IMG/VR virus record: IMGVR_UViG_3300042881_001925
Location: 1-37,488 of that record
Reading direction: 5' to 3' (one strand)
Source of the DNA: a virus
Length of the DNA stretch: 37,488 bases
Shown: positions 14,349 to 20,981 of the stretch, one piece after another
Layout of the letters: every line of letters begins with the position of its first letter
Numbering within the stretch: the stretch's first letter is position 1
Translations under genes and position numbers: made by a program
The notes under the pieces: model-generated
Seen by the model: the letters and a program-made list of their open reading frames with translations, nothing else
The model's database searches: none
Told to the model about the DNA's origin: nothing

Positions 14349-14423
14349 ATGGAGACCCCCGTGCAATCCGTTTTCGTGGTGGCCGCACTGGTCGCCTGTG
14401 TTTTCATCCTGATGATGGCTTGA
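14349..14423 (+). CDS. 24-aa single-pass membrane peptide
   Basis: ATG at 14349 after GGGGGAGCAGTAAC. The product is METPVQSVFVV followed by AALVACVFILMMA, that is, a short polar start and one hydrophobic segment that could cross the inner membrane. It starts 1 nt after the previous stop and its stop merges with the next leader. Tiny membrane proteins are common in phage early operons. It could be a chance frame, but spacing and composition favour a real gene. Confidence 0.5.
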   Translation: METPVQSVFVVAALVACVFILMMA

Positions 14424-14434
14424 GGAGAAGCAAG

Positions 14435-14800
14435 ATGGGCTACCGTAGTGATGTGATGTTCGCCTTCTACCCAGCGGGCGAAACAGAGACCAGCGAGATT
14501 GCGGCATGGATTGATAAGCACTGGCCGAAAGCCTGGTGCAGCATCTTCGAATACGACGACCACCCACTAGTGACCGTGAAGTACGACGATGTGAAGTGGT
14601 ACGACGATTACGAATATGTCCAATCAGCATGGGCTGCGGTGCGGGAGTTCGAGGAAGCGTTCAACACCGAGGAACACGCAACCCACAGGGCGCACTGGGA
14701 GATGGTGCGGATCGGCGAGGACAACGACGACACAGAGGGCGGCGGTTCGATGTACCGTGAGTATCGCCTGGGTATCCGCCGCGAGATCGAAATCTACTGA
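14435..14800 (+). CDS. MGYRSDV-type phage protein, unknown function
   Basis: 121 aa from ATG 14435, after TGAGGAGAAGCAAG. The start MGYRSDVMFAFYP is a signature shared by a widespread group of phage hypothetical proteins. The body is acidic and aromatic (EYDDHPLVTVKYDDVKWYDD, then YEYVQSAWAA) and ends REYRLGIRREIEIY. It looks like a ferredoxin-like alpha/beta fold. Role unknown; the early position suggests action soon after infection. Confidence 0.8.
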   Translation: MGYRSDVMFAFYPAGETETSEIAAWIDKHWPKAWCSIFEYDDHPLVTVKYDDVKWYDDYEYVQSAWAAVREFEEAFNTEEHATHRAHWEMVRIGEDNDDTEGGGSMYREYRLGIRREIEIY

Positions 14801-14810
14801 GGAGCAAACC

Positions 14811-15014
14811 ATGACCGACGAACTCAAAGTGTTCACGCTGCTGCACCAGTACGACGAGGCCAAGGCACAGCTACGCGCCCTTGAGGCAGAGCTTAACAAG
14901 GAGTGCGCTCTGTATGGTCGAAACGTGCTTGGCCTGTGGGGCTTTGCCCCCAACCACCTGCGCCAGCGCCTGTATGCGCTGGGCCTAACGAAGAAGGAGC
15001 AAACCAATGACTAA
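14811..15014 (+). CDS. 67-aa helical early protein
   Basis: Start at ATG 14811, where AGGAGCAA (14800-14807) is well placed; longer readings of this frame run back through the previous gene. The N-terminal half is a likely coiled coil (LHQYDEAKAQLRALEAELNK), followed by NVLGLWGFAPNHLRQRLYAL. It overlaps the next gene by 8 bp. No function recognised. Confidence 0.7.
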   Translation: MTDELKVFTLLHQYDEAKAQLRALEAELNKECALYGRNVLGLWGFAPNHLRQRLYALGLTKKEQTND

Positions 15015-15210
15015 GAAGGATCGTGATTACTTCCGCACCCTGCCTTGGGAAGGCCTGAAGCGTTGGGTGAAGTACGGCACCGACACCGACACCAACTGGC
15101 AGGAGCTTGCGATGGTGCTGGTGGAGCGGGCCGACGAGGAACGCGAGGACGCCTACGACAGGGGCCGTGGCGACAACGGCGCGGGCTACCACCACTGGGA
15201 TAGCAACTGA
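15007..15210 (+). CDS. 67-aa acidic early protein
   Basis: ATG at 15007 with AGGAGCAA at 14995-15002, inside the end of the previous gene. Sequence begins MTKKDRDYFRTLPWEGLKRW and ends in a Gly/His/Asp-rich tail (DRGRGDNGAGYHHWDSN). Charged and probably helical. No family recognised. Confidence 0.68.
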   Translation: MTKKDRDYFRTLPWEGLKRWVKYGTDTDTNWQELAMVLVERADEEREDAYDRGRGDNGAGYHHWDSN

Positions 15211-15221
15211 GGAGCAAGCAC

Positions 15222-15494
15222 ATGAACGGCTACGGTGCATATAGCGGGCGATACACCCTCCACTTCGATTACGAGCTGGAGCGGGGGGACGAGGTCTGGG
15301 AGGTCGAGGTGATCTATGAGACTGATGGCGATGACTTGCGAATCGAGGACGTGCGGCACAACGGCTACAGCATCGAGACCACAGACGCCGAGGACATAGC
15401 CATCATCAAGTACGCCCACGAACGGGTCAGTGAGGACATCATGGACGCTGAAGCTGCCTATGGTGATTACCGCTATGACACACGGGAGGACTGA
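15222..15494 (+). CDS. 90-aa acidic beta-rich early protein
   Basis: ATG at 15222 with AGGAGCAA at 15210-15217. Strands are likely at YTLHFDYELERG, VWEVEVIYETDG and LRIEDVRHNGYSI, followed by an acidic helix (EDIMDAEAAYGDYRYDTRED). The strong negative charge resembles DNA-mimic or host-factor-binding early proteins, which is a guess. No homologue named. Confidence 0.72.
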   Translation: MNGYGAYSGRYTLHFDYELERGDEVWEVEVIYETDGDDLRIEDVRHNGYSIETTDAEDIAIIKYAHERVSEDIMDAEAAYGDYRYDTRED

Positions 15495-15496
15495 AG

Positions 15497-15670
15497 ATGC
15501 ACGACGACAACGCGCAAGAGGAAACCATCGAATCCCTGACCGAGGCGATGCAAGACATCATCGATATCACGATGAACCATGCTCACCTCATAACGTCACT
15601 GATACGGGCATTGGACGGCGCAGGGATTGACATTCCTGGTATCCGCTCACCGCTGCCGCCGATACACTGA
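15497..15670 (+). CDS. 57-aa helical early protein
   Basis: ATG at 15497, 2 nt after the previous stop, with GGGAGGA upstream. The sequence MHDDNAQEETIESLTEAMQD starts an acidic helix, then DIIDITMNHAHLITSLIRAL continues it, and the end is proline-rich. Supported by spacing; no known function. Confidence 0.58.
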   Translation: MHDDNAQEETIESLTEAMQDIIDITMNHAHLITSLIRALDGAGIDIPGIRSPLPPIH

Positions 15671-15683
15671 GGGAGCAGATGAG

Positions 15684-15881
15684 ATGCCCGACATCCACCG
15701 CACATTTCTGATCGACATCCACAGCGCACTGTGCGGTGTCTACGATTACCTCGACAATCACGCCGACTGGAACATCGTCGATGGCGTACCCGAATCCAAC
15801 CAAGCAGCGCGTCTGCTCTCTGACGTTACCGAGGTGCTTGACCGCCTCGACCGTCACCTACTGATGAAGGACACACAATGA
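15684..15881 (+). CDS. 65-aa early protein, unknown function
   Basis: ATG at 15684 after GAGGGAGCAGATGAG; upstream in-frame starts fall in the previous gene. The product (MPDIHRTFLIDIHSALCGVY at the start) is helical and acidic, with LLSDVTEVLDRLDRHLLMKD at the end. Stop overlaps the next start (ATGA), implying coupled translation with the RHH-like protein. Confidence 0.68.
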   Translation: MPDIHRTFLIDIHSALCGVYDYLDNHADWNIVDGVPESNQAARLLSDVTEVLDRLDRHLLMKDTQ

Positions 15882-16051
15882 ACAAGGCACATCTCGCACA
15901 TCTCGCACCGCTCACCCCTCCACGCATGACGCACGTCACCATGCGCCTCCCCCAGGATATCCTCGACTTCTACAAACGGTTCCGCAATCCGAGTGCCGAG
16001 ATGCGCGAGGTGCTGATTGCCTATGCGAGGGAGCGCACGGGTATCGCTTGA
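15878..16051 (+). CDS. Probable ribbon-helix-helix DNA-binding protein
   Basis: 57 aa, ATG at 15878 overlapping the previous stop. Residues 17-51 (THVTMRLPQDILDFYKRF, then SAEMREVLIAYAR) follow the RHH pattern: a strand with alternating polar residues, a helix, a turn, and a second helix ending in a small-residue/Tyr-Ala pair. This is close to the C-terminal part of BrnA- or CopG-like antitoxins and repressors. RHH proteins bind DNA as dimers through the paired strands. Its stop codon lies inside promoter P4, so its own expression ends where the next transcription unit starts. A toxin partner is not apparent, so a regulator is the better reading. Confidence 0.6.
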   Translation: MNKAHLAHLAPLTPPRMTHVTMRLPQDILDFYKRFRNPSAEMREVLIAYARERTGIA

Positions 16052-16075
16052 CAACCAATATAAAAAGGGTAGGAA
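16048..16075 (+). promoter_or_regulatory. Promoter P4 before the VRR-NUC gene
   Basis: A perfect -35 TTGACA (16048-16053) is followed after 16 bp by TAGGAA (16070-16075). The spacer is AT-rich. It overlaps the RHH-like stop codon, in the only sizeable gap of this crowded region, and precedes the gene at 16100. Confidence 0.45.
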
Positions 16076-16099
16076 CACCCAACCAAGAGGAGCAAACTC

Positions 16100-16402
16100 A
16101 TGGCGCAAACACCAGAAAAGCGCATAAAAACTAAGGTGGAGTCCGTCCTCAAGAGCGAGGGCGCGTACTACTTTTTCCCTGCCACGCACGGCTACGGTCG
16201 CAGTGGGGTGCCGGATATCATCGCCTGTGTGAACGGTCGCTTCCTCGCCATTGAGTGCAAGGCAGGCGCTAACAGGCCGACCGCGCTGCAAACCCGTGAG
16301 ATCGAGAGCATCCGCCTCGCTGGCGGTGTGGCTGTGGTGGCTAACGAGGAGAACTGGGAGATGGTGCGCCCCCTAGTTCGTGACATGAAGGGGGGCGTGT
16401 GA
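16100..16402 (+). CDS. VRR-NUC domain nuclease
   Basis: 100 aa, ATG at 16100 with AGGAGCAA at 16088-16095. It is a stand-alone VRR-NUC domain of the PD-(D/E)XK superfamily. An early Glu (E6) is followed by GRSGVPDII (33-41, catalytic Asp 39), AIECKAG (50-56, Glu 52 and Lys 54), and Gln 64 in the following helix. All expected catalytic residues are present. Phage stand-alone VRR-NUC proteins are thought to act as structure-specific nucleases, for example on junctions; the substrate here is not known. It overlaps the zinc-knuckle gene by 1 nt. Confidence 0.9.
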   Translation: MAQTPEKRIKTKVESVLKSEGAYYFFPATHGYGRSGVPDIIACVNGRFLAIECKAGANRPTALQTREIESIRLAGGVAVVANEENWEMVRPLVRDMKGGV

Positions 16403-17217
16403 TGGCTACGTGCGGCGTGTGCAGCGCAGAGTTTGCGCCTAGTGTAAAGCAGCGTGAAAACATTCGGGCGGCCAGAACAGTCTACTGCTCAAAGCCGTGC
16501 CTTCACCTGTCGCGTGGTCAACATTCTCGGGCACGGTGGGAGTCGGGTAAGATGCCTCCATGGGGGTCACCGGCTCAAAAGGCTGCTAGGGATCGCTTGG
16601 TTGCATATAACCATAACAACAAGCGGACAGGCCCTGCACACTCACAATGGAAAAACGGCCATTACACCAAGGAAGCGAAAGAGGAACGCCGTATCAAGTG
16701 GAGGCAAGAACAGGAACGCCGAGCAAGTGTACCGCAAAGCGTACCTTGCATACTCTGCGGTGCAGATGTGCCGTTAACGAGCCAAAAGCGTTCAAGGTGG
16801 CTTGCAAAGGGTACCGACACCAGGTTTTGCTGTGAGTCATGCTGGAAAAATCTAAACAAGAAGTCTCCCGCGCAGAAATCACAGGTACTTACTAGGAGAG
16901 AGTACCGGCCCGCAGAACTGATAGCGTCAGGATACTACGACGATGCTTCATGCCATGAGTGCAAAACGGTTTTTACTCCGTCACTGAACCAACGGACACA
17001 TCGCAAGTATCATCCTGACGCCCACCTATGCTGTTCGTCTGAGTGTCTTAACGCATTCAGAGCGCGCAACATAATGAAGTATCGAGAGATACACGGTATA
17101 ATGGAGGGCCCTACACACCCAAGCTGGAAGGGCGGGGGGCATAGTAAACAGCTAAATGAAGCCCTCGAACTCATAACCAAGATTAAAAAGTTCATCAACC
17201 AAGGAGCAAACCAATGA
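16402..17217 (+). CDS. Triple zinc-knuckle protein, possible mobile-gene product
   Basis: 271 aa from ATG 16402, which overlaps the preceding TGA; a GTG one codon earlier is possible. Three four-Cys sets are seen: C4/C7/C29/C33, C116/C119/C143 or C144/C147, and C184/C187/C210 or C211/C215. A basic linker lies between the first two. The motif GPxHxxWKxG appears twice (about 77-86 and 236-245); this motif often flanks DNA-binding parts of phage homing endonucleases. No HNH or GIY-YIG core is visible. The gene is more AT-rich and uses rarer codons than its neighbours, suggesting recent acquisition. DNA binding is inferred. Confidence 0.75.
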   Translation: MATCGVCSAEFAPSVKQRENIRAARTVYCSKPCLHLSRGQHSRARWESGKMPPWGSPAQKAARDRLVAYNHNNKRTGPAHSQWKNGHYTKEAKEERRIKWRQEQERRASVPQSVPCILCGADVPLTSQKRSRWLAKGTDTRFCCESCWKNLNKKSPAQKSQVLTRREYRPAELIASGYYDDASCHECKTVFTPSLNQRTHRKYHPDAHLCCSSECLNAFRARNIMKYREIHGIMEGPTHPSWKGGGHSKQLNEALELITKIKKFINQGANQ

Positions 17218-17441
17218 CTAACATTACCGACATCCGCGACAGCCTGATCGAAGTGTTCGACAAGCTGCGTGATGGGGACATGGATTTAAAGCAGGCAGCC
17301 GAGATCAACAACACGGCTGGCAAGATCATCAACACTGCCAAGGTGCAGCTAGCCTACGCTGCCTTGCGTGGTGAGCAGCCGGTTATTCCCTTTCTGAACA
17401 CGGTGGCCACCACGTCTACGCCAGAACTTACGGGGGTTTGA
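17214..17441 (+). CDS. 75-aa conserved-looking phage protein
   Basis: ATG at 17214 with AGGAGCAA at 17202-17209, which lies in the end of the zinc-knuckle gene. Helical N-terminal 55 residues (DMDLKQAAEINNTAGKIINT, then AKVQLAYAALRGEQP), then a loose tail. This pattern is widespread among phages of Gram-negative bacteria, with no role I can name. Confidence 0.75.
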   Translation: MTNITDIRDSLIEVFDKLRDGDMDLKQAAEINNTAGKIINTAKVQLAYAALRGEQPVIPFLNTVATTSTPELTGV

Positions 17442-17442
17442 G

Positions 17443-18072
17443 GTGAAGGTTCTGGTCGCCTGCGAATATAGCGCCACGGTTCGCGATGCGTTCCGTGCGC
17501 GTGGGCATGACGCCTGGTCTTGCGACCTGCTGCCGACTGATGGTGATCCCCAGTGGCACATCCAAGGTGATGCCCTAGTGCTTGCACACGGGCATGGTTG
17601 GGACTTGATGATTGCCCACCCGCCCTGCACCTACCTCACCAACAGTGGGGTAGCGTGGCTGCACAAAGACCCGTCACGCTGGGAGAAGCTGGACGAGGCA
17701 GCTGAGTTTTTCCGCGAGCTGCTTGACGCACCTGTGCCGCGCATCGCCATTGAGAACCCGATCATGCACAAGTATGCGAAGGAGCGGATCGGTGGGGTCA
17801 AGCAAACGCAATTGGTGCAGCCGTGGATGTTTGGCCACATGGAGCAGAAGGCAACGTGCCTGTGGCTGAAGAATCTGCCGCCTCTGGTGCCGACCAACAA
17901 CGTCAAGGCTGCGATGGATGCGCTACCTGACAACCAGCGCCAGCGCCTGCACTACCTCCCACCCAGTGCCGACCGGTGGAAGCTTCGTAGCACCACGTTC
18001 AAAGGGATTGCCGAGGCTATGGCCGAGCAGTGGGGGGATAAGGGAACTGTCACTAAGGGAAGTCCAGCATGA
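17443..18072 (+). CDS. DNA cytosine methyltransferase-like protein
   Basis: 209 aa with a GTG start at 17443, 1 nt after the previous stop. It has the layout of a C5-cytosine methyltransferase core: MKVLVACEYSATVRDAFRAR (1-20) corresponds to motif I and the first helix, IAHPPCTYL (57-65) to motif IV with the Pro-Cys pair, and IAIENP (101-106) to the ENV motif VI. A C-terminal basic segment ends it. The usual Phe-x-Gly-x-Gly of motif I is replaced by ACEYS, and there is no large target-recognition domain. Related small phage proteins are annotated as methyltransferases, but activity is unproved. It could protect phage DNA or act on another base. Confidence 0.7.
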   Translation: MKVLVACEYSATVRDAFRARGHDAWSCDLLPTDGDPQWHIQGDALVLAHGHGWDLMIAHPPCTYLTNSGVAWLHKDPSRWEKLDEAAEFFRELLDAPVPRIAIENPIMHKYAKERIGGVKQTQLVQPWMFGHMEQKATCLWLKNLPPLVPTNNVKAAMDALPDNQRQRLHYLPPSADRWKLRSTTFKGIAEAMAEQWGDKGTVTKGSPA

Positions 18073-18320
18073 TTGAGATTGAAGAACGCATCCCCATGCC
18101 GCCCGTGGCTGTTGGGCGTCCACGCAAGTACCCGTTCGCAGAGCTTCGGGTTGGGGATAGCTTCACCATACCCCTGGTGGGTGTCATGCTCCGTAACGGT
18201 GACAAGGCTGTGGGGCGTCTCAACGCCGCCATGACGGCCTACGCGCGCAAATATGGTGGCAAGTTCACGGTGCGAACCGATCGTGAGAACAACGTGGCCC
18301 GCTGCTGGAGGGTGGCATGA
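18069..18320 (+). CDS. 83-aa early protein, unknown function
   Basis: ATG at 18069 overlaps the previous stop by 4 nt. RPRKYPFAELRVGDSFTIPL (about 17-36) is a pattern found in many small phage proteins. It is followed by VGRLNAAMTAYARKYGGKFT and a strand (VRTDRENNVARCWRV), which reads like a small DNA- or RNA-binding fold. Function unknown. Confidence 0.75.
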   Translation: MIEIEERIPMPPVAVGRPRKYPFAELRVGDSFTIPLVGVMLRNGDKAVGRLNAAMTAYARKYGGKFTVRTDRENNVARCWRVA

Positions 18321-18487
18321 CAGCCGAACGCCGTTCTAGCAGAGACGCAAACGTGGTGATCCACAACCGTAGGTTCTACTGGCGATACCCTGACGGGGCA
18401 ATGAGACCAGTGGTGCTGTCCGAGCGCGCCAAGGCGCACCTGTGGCAGGCCAAGGCAACGGTAGCGAGGGAGCAGGCCGATGCATGA
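18317..18487 (+). CDS. 56-aa basic early protein
   Basis: ATG at 18317 overlaps the previous stop by 4 nt (ATGA). Basic (MTAERRSSRDANVVIHNRRF at the start), followed by a helix (SERAKAHLWQAKATVAREQ). The tight stop/start overlaps on both sides support it. No family recognised. Confidence 0.6.
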   Translation: MTAERRSSRDANVVIHNRRFYWRYPDGAMRPVVLSERAKAHLWQAKATVAREQADA

Positions 18488-18575
18488 CCCGATACTTTTC
18501 TGGACGGTGGTCGCACTGATTGTAGCCCCTAGCTACATACTGATTAAGCGGGCCATCGACCGCGATGGGGAGTAA
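18480..18575 (+). CDS. 31-aa single-pass membrane peptide
   Basis: ATG at 18480, overlapping the preceding gene by 8 nt; GGGAGCAGG is just upstream. MHDPILFWTVVALIVAPSYI forms one hydrophobic segment followed by a positively charged end (LIKRAIDRDGE). This suggests one inner-membrane helix with the C-terminus in the cytoplasm. It ends on the first base of the next ATG (TAATG). Confidence 0.52.
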   Translation: MHDPILFWTVVALIVAPSYILIKRAIDRDGE

Positions 18576-18772
18576 TGGGTATGACCGAATACCGAGCGCG
18601 CGTCACGCAGGACGGGTACGTCGTGGCGCAGGCGTACGCCGATACGGTGGATGGAGCGCTGATATTGGGCCAGCACTACGCATGGGTCTACGGGCAGGAC
18701 GGGCCGGTCAGCTTAGTCCTACACGAAAAGCGCGGCAGGCGCTGGGTGCGACCACAAGGAGTAGCAAAATGA
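18575..18772 (+). CDS. 65-aa early protein upstream of DNA polymerase
   Basis: ATG at 18575 shares a base with the previous stop. The product begins MGMTEYRARVTQDGYVVAQA and is probably a small beta-rich protein, ending in a basic segment (EKRGRRWVRPQ). It overlaps the polymerase start by 4 nt. No known family. Confidence 0.66.
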   Translation: MGMTEYRARVTQDGYVVAQAYADTVDGALILGQHYAWVYGQDGPVSLVLHEKRGRRWVRPQGVAK

Positions 18773-20589
18773 CCATCCTGACCGTAGACTTCGAGACCTA
18801 CTACAGCCAGCAGTTCAGCCTGTCGAAGATCACAACGGAGGAGTATGTCCGTGACTCGCGCTTTGAGGCTATCGGCGTATCCGTAAAGGTGGACGACGAG
18901 CCGGCGCAGTGGTTCTCCGGCACAGTCAAGCAGACCAAGGCTTGGCTGGATAGGTTCGACTGGGCCAACAGCATCGCCATCGCGCACAACGCGATGTTCG
19001 ATATGGCCATCATGAACTGGCGGTTCGACATCCGACCCAAGCGCATTGTGGATACCCTGTCCATGCTGCGGGCACTGGATGGGCCGGATGCTGGCAATAG
19101 CCTGGCACGAGCCGTCGAGCGGTATGGGCTGGGCGTCAAGGGCACCGAGGTTGTCAACGCGCTGGGCAAGGGGCGACTGGACTTCACGGCGGAAGAACTG
19201 GCGGCCTACGGCGACTACTGCATCAACGACGTGGAGCTGACGTACAAGCTGTTCAAGCGCATTGGTGAGGGCTTCCCGTCAGTGGAGTTTCGTCTGATCG
19301 ACCTGACCATCCGAATGTTCTCTGAGCCGGCCCTCGTCCTGGATAAGCAGGTGTTGACCGACCACTTGGCTAATGTCCAAGCCCAGAAGGAAGCTCTCAT
19401 GGCCAAGCTCAACTACGAGAAGGCCGACCTGATGAGCAACCCCAAGCTGGCCGAGCTGCTGACGTTCCACGGTGTTGTGCCGCCCATGAAGATCAGCCCA
19501 ACCACAGGCAAGGAGACCTTTGCGTTTGCCAAGAACGACGAGGCGTTCAAGGAATTGCTGGAGCATGAGAACCCACAGGTGCAGGCCATTGTCGCTGCGC
19601 GGCTAGGGGTGAAGTCCACCCTTGAGGAGACACGCACCGAGCGGTTTATCAAGATTGCGGAGCGTGGTGCGTTGCCTGTTCCGCTGCGCTATTACGCTGC
19701 ACACACGGGGCGCTGGGGTGGCGACGACAAGGTCAACCTCCAGAATCTCCCACGCAAGTCACCGCTGAAGAAAGCCATGCTGGCACCCGAGGGCTATGCG
19801 TTCATCGACTGCGATAGCAGCCAGATCGAAGCGCGCACCTTGGCCTGGCTTGCTGGACAGGATGACCTCGTGGCCGCCTTCGATGCCGGTGAGGATGTCT
19901 ATAAGATCATGGCGTCATCCATTTACAATGTGCCTGTCGAAGAGGTGGCGGACGGCCAGCGGTTCGTGGGTAAGACCACCATCTTGGGTTGCGGTTACGG
20001 TATGGGGGCGGCCAAGTTCAAGGCGCAGTTGAAGACCTTTGGCGTGGACATGGAACTGGACGAATGCAAGCGCATCATCGAGGTGTATCGGGAGGCTTAC
20101 GCGCAAATCCCGAAGCTGTGGCGGCAAGCTGGGAGCGCACTCGACGCCATGGCCAGCAACCAGACTGCCCCCTTGGGTCGTGACGGTGTGCTGACGGTGT
20201 GCGGTGCGGACGGTATCAAGCTGCCGAACGGCCTCTCCATCAAGTATCCCAACCTACGCACGGTGCGAACCCCAGAGGGCAAGACCGAGATGGTCTACGA
20301 TCAGAAGAAGGGTAAGGCCGTCATCCCTAACCGCATCTATGGTGGGAAGGCCGTCGAGAATATCTGTCAGGCCCTGGCCCGCATCGTGATCGGTGAGCAG
20401 ATGCTGATGGTCGCGCGGCGCTACCGTGTGGTGATGACCGTGCATGACGCTGTGGGTGCGCTAGCGCCCGCTAGCTCACGCGATGAAGCCCGTGCGTTCG
20501 TTGAGCAGTGTATGCGTATCCGCCCAAAGTGGGCAACGGCGTTGCCGTTGAACTGTGAGAGCAAGATGGGCCCCTCCTACGGGGGCTGA
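18769..20589 (+). CDS. DNA polymerase, family A, with 3'-5' exonuclease
   Basis: 606 aa; the start at ATG 18769, after AAGGAGTAGCAAA, is chosen because the frame's earlier extension overlaps two other genes. The exonuclease is intact: DFET (7-10), AHNAMFD (72-78) and YCINDVELT (150-158) supply motifs I-III. The polymerase domain has AHTGRWGGDD (311-320), motif A IDCDSSQIEAR (346-356), motif B RFVGKTTILGCGYG (398-411) and motif C TVHDAVG (557-563). Motif C normally reads His-Asp-Glu; here the Glu is Ala. No 5' nuclease domain is present, as usual for phage enzymes. It replicates phage DNA with the primase-helicase encoded downstream. Confidence 0.95.
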   Translation: MTILTVDFETYYSQQFSLSKITTEEYVRDSRFEAIGVSVKVDDEPAQWFSGTVKQTKAWLDRFDWANSIAIAHNAMFDMAIMNWRFDIRPKRIVDTLSMLRALDGPDAGNSLARAVERYGLGVKGTEVVNALGKGRLDFTAEELAAYGDYCINDVELTYKLFKRIGEGFPSVEFRLIDLTIRMFSEPALVLDKQVLTDHLANVQAQKEALMAKLNYEKADLMSNPKLAELLTFHGVVPPMKISPTTGKETFAFAKNDEAFKELLEHENPQVQAIVAARLGVKSTLEETRTERFIKIAERGALPVPLRYYAAHTGRWGGDDKVNLQNLPRKSPLKKAMLAPEGYAFIDCDSSQIEARTLAWLAGQDDLVAAFDAGEDVYKIMASSIYNVPVEEVADGQRFVGKTTILGCGYGMGAAKFKAQLKTFGVDMELDECKRIIEVYREAYAQIPKLWRQAGSALDAMASNQTAPLGRDGVLTVCGADGIKLPNGLSIKYPNLRTVRTPEGKTEMVYDQKKGKAVIPNRIYGGKAVENICQALARIVIGEQMLMVARRYRVVMTVHDAVGALAPASSRDEARAFVEQCMRIRPKWATALPLNCESKMGPSYGG

Positions 20590-20605
20590 TGAAAGGAGCA
20601 AACCA

Positions 20606-20977
20606 ATGGACGATGAAATTGATAAGCTCAAGAAGCAGATTTTTGAGCTGAATAGTAAGCTACACGATACCGAGTATCAAAACAACACTCGCGAACTTAC
20701 CGCCGCAGGTTGGCCCCCTGCCCTGATAAAGAGTACTTACGACCCTTACGACTATGCTTTAGGCCTCAAAAACGGTACGGTTATATACTTCGAGTATGCG
20801 ACCGCGTTTGGGCACAACCATGAGTGGGCTGTTCTGCATTTCCAAGATATACATTCCGGTTCGCAGGCCTACAAAACATCATTCAACCACACCCACCAGA
20901 TCGGCGGTAATGATCGCGGCCTTGAGGTGCGTGTAAGCGAAATCCTTTGGGCAGCAGATGCCCCACACGGGAGTTAA
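20606..20977 (+). CDS. 123-aa protein with N-terminal coiled coil, unknown function
   Basis: ATG at 20606 with AGGAGCAA at 20594-20601. The first 30 residues are a heptad-like coiled coil (DEIDKLKKQIFELNSKLHDT). The rest is an aromatic, His-containing domain (GTVIYFEYATAFGHNHEWAV, then FQDIHSGSQAY). Its codons are more AT-rich than those of the polymerase gene, so it may be a late insertion. It sits between polymerase and a methyltransferase. No family recognised. Confidence 0.7.
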   Translation: MDDEIDKLKKQIFELNSKLHDTEYQNNTRELTAAGWPPALIKSTYDPYDYALGLKNGTVIYFEYATAFGHNHEWAVLHFQDIHSGSQAYKTSFNHTHQIGGNDRGLEVRVSEILWAADAPHGS

Positions 20978-20981
20978 GAAT

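Noticed and set aside
15878-16402. Toxin-antitoxin pair formed by the RHH-like protein and VRR-NUC
   Set aside because: A promoter separates the two genes, and VRR-NUC is a known phage DNA-processing nuclease, not a BrnT- or RelE-like toxin.
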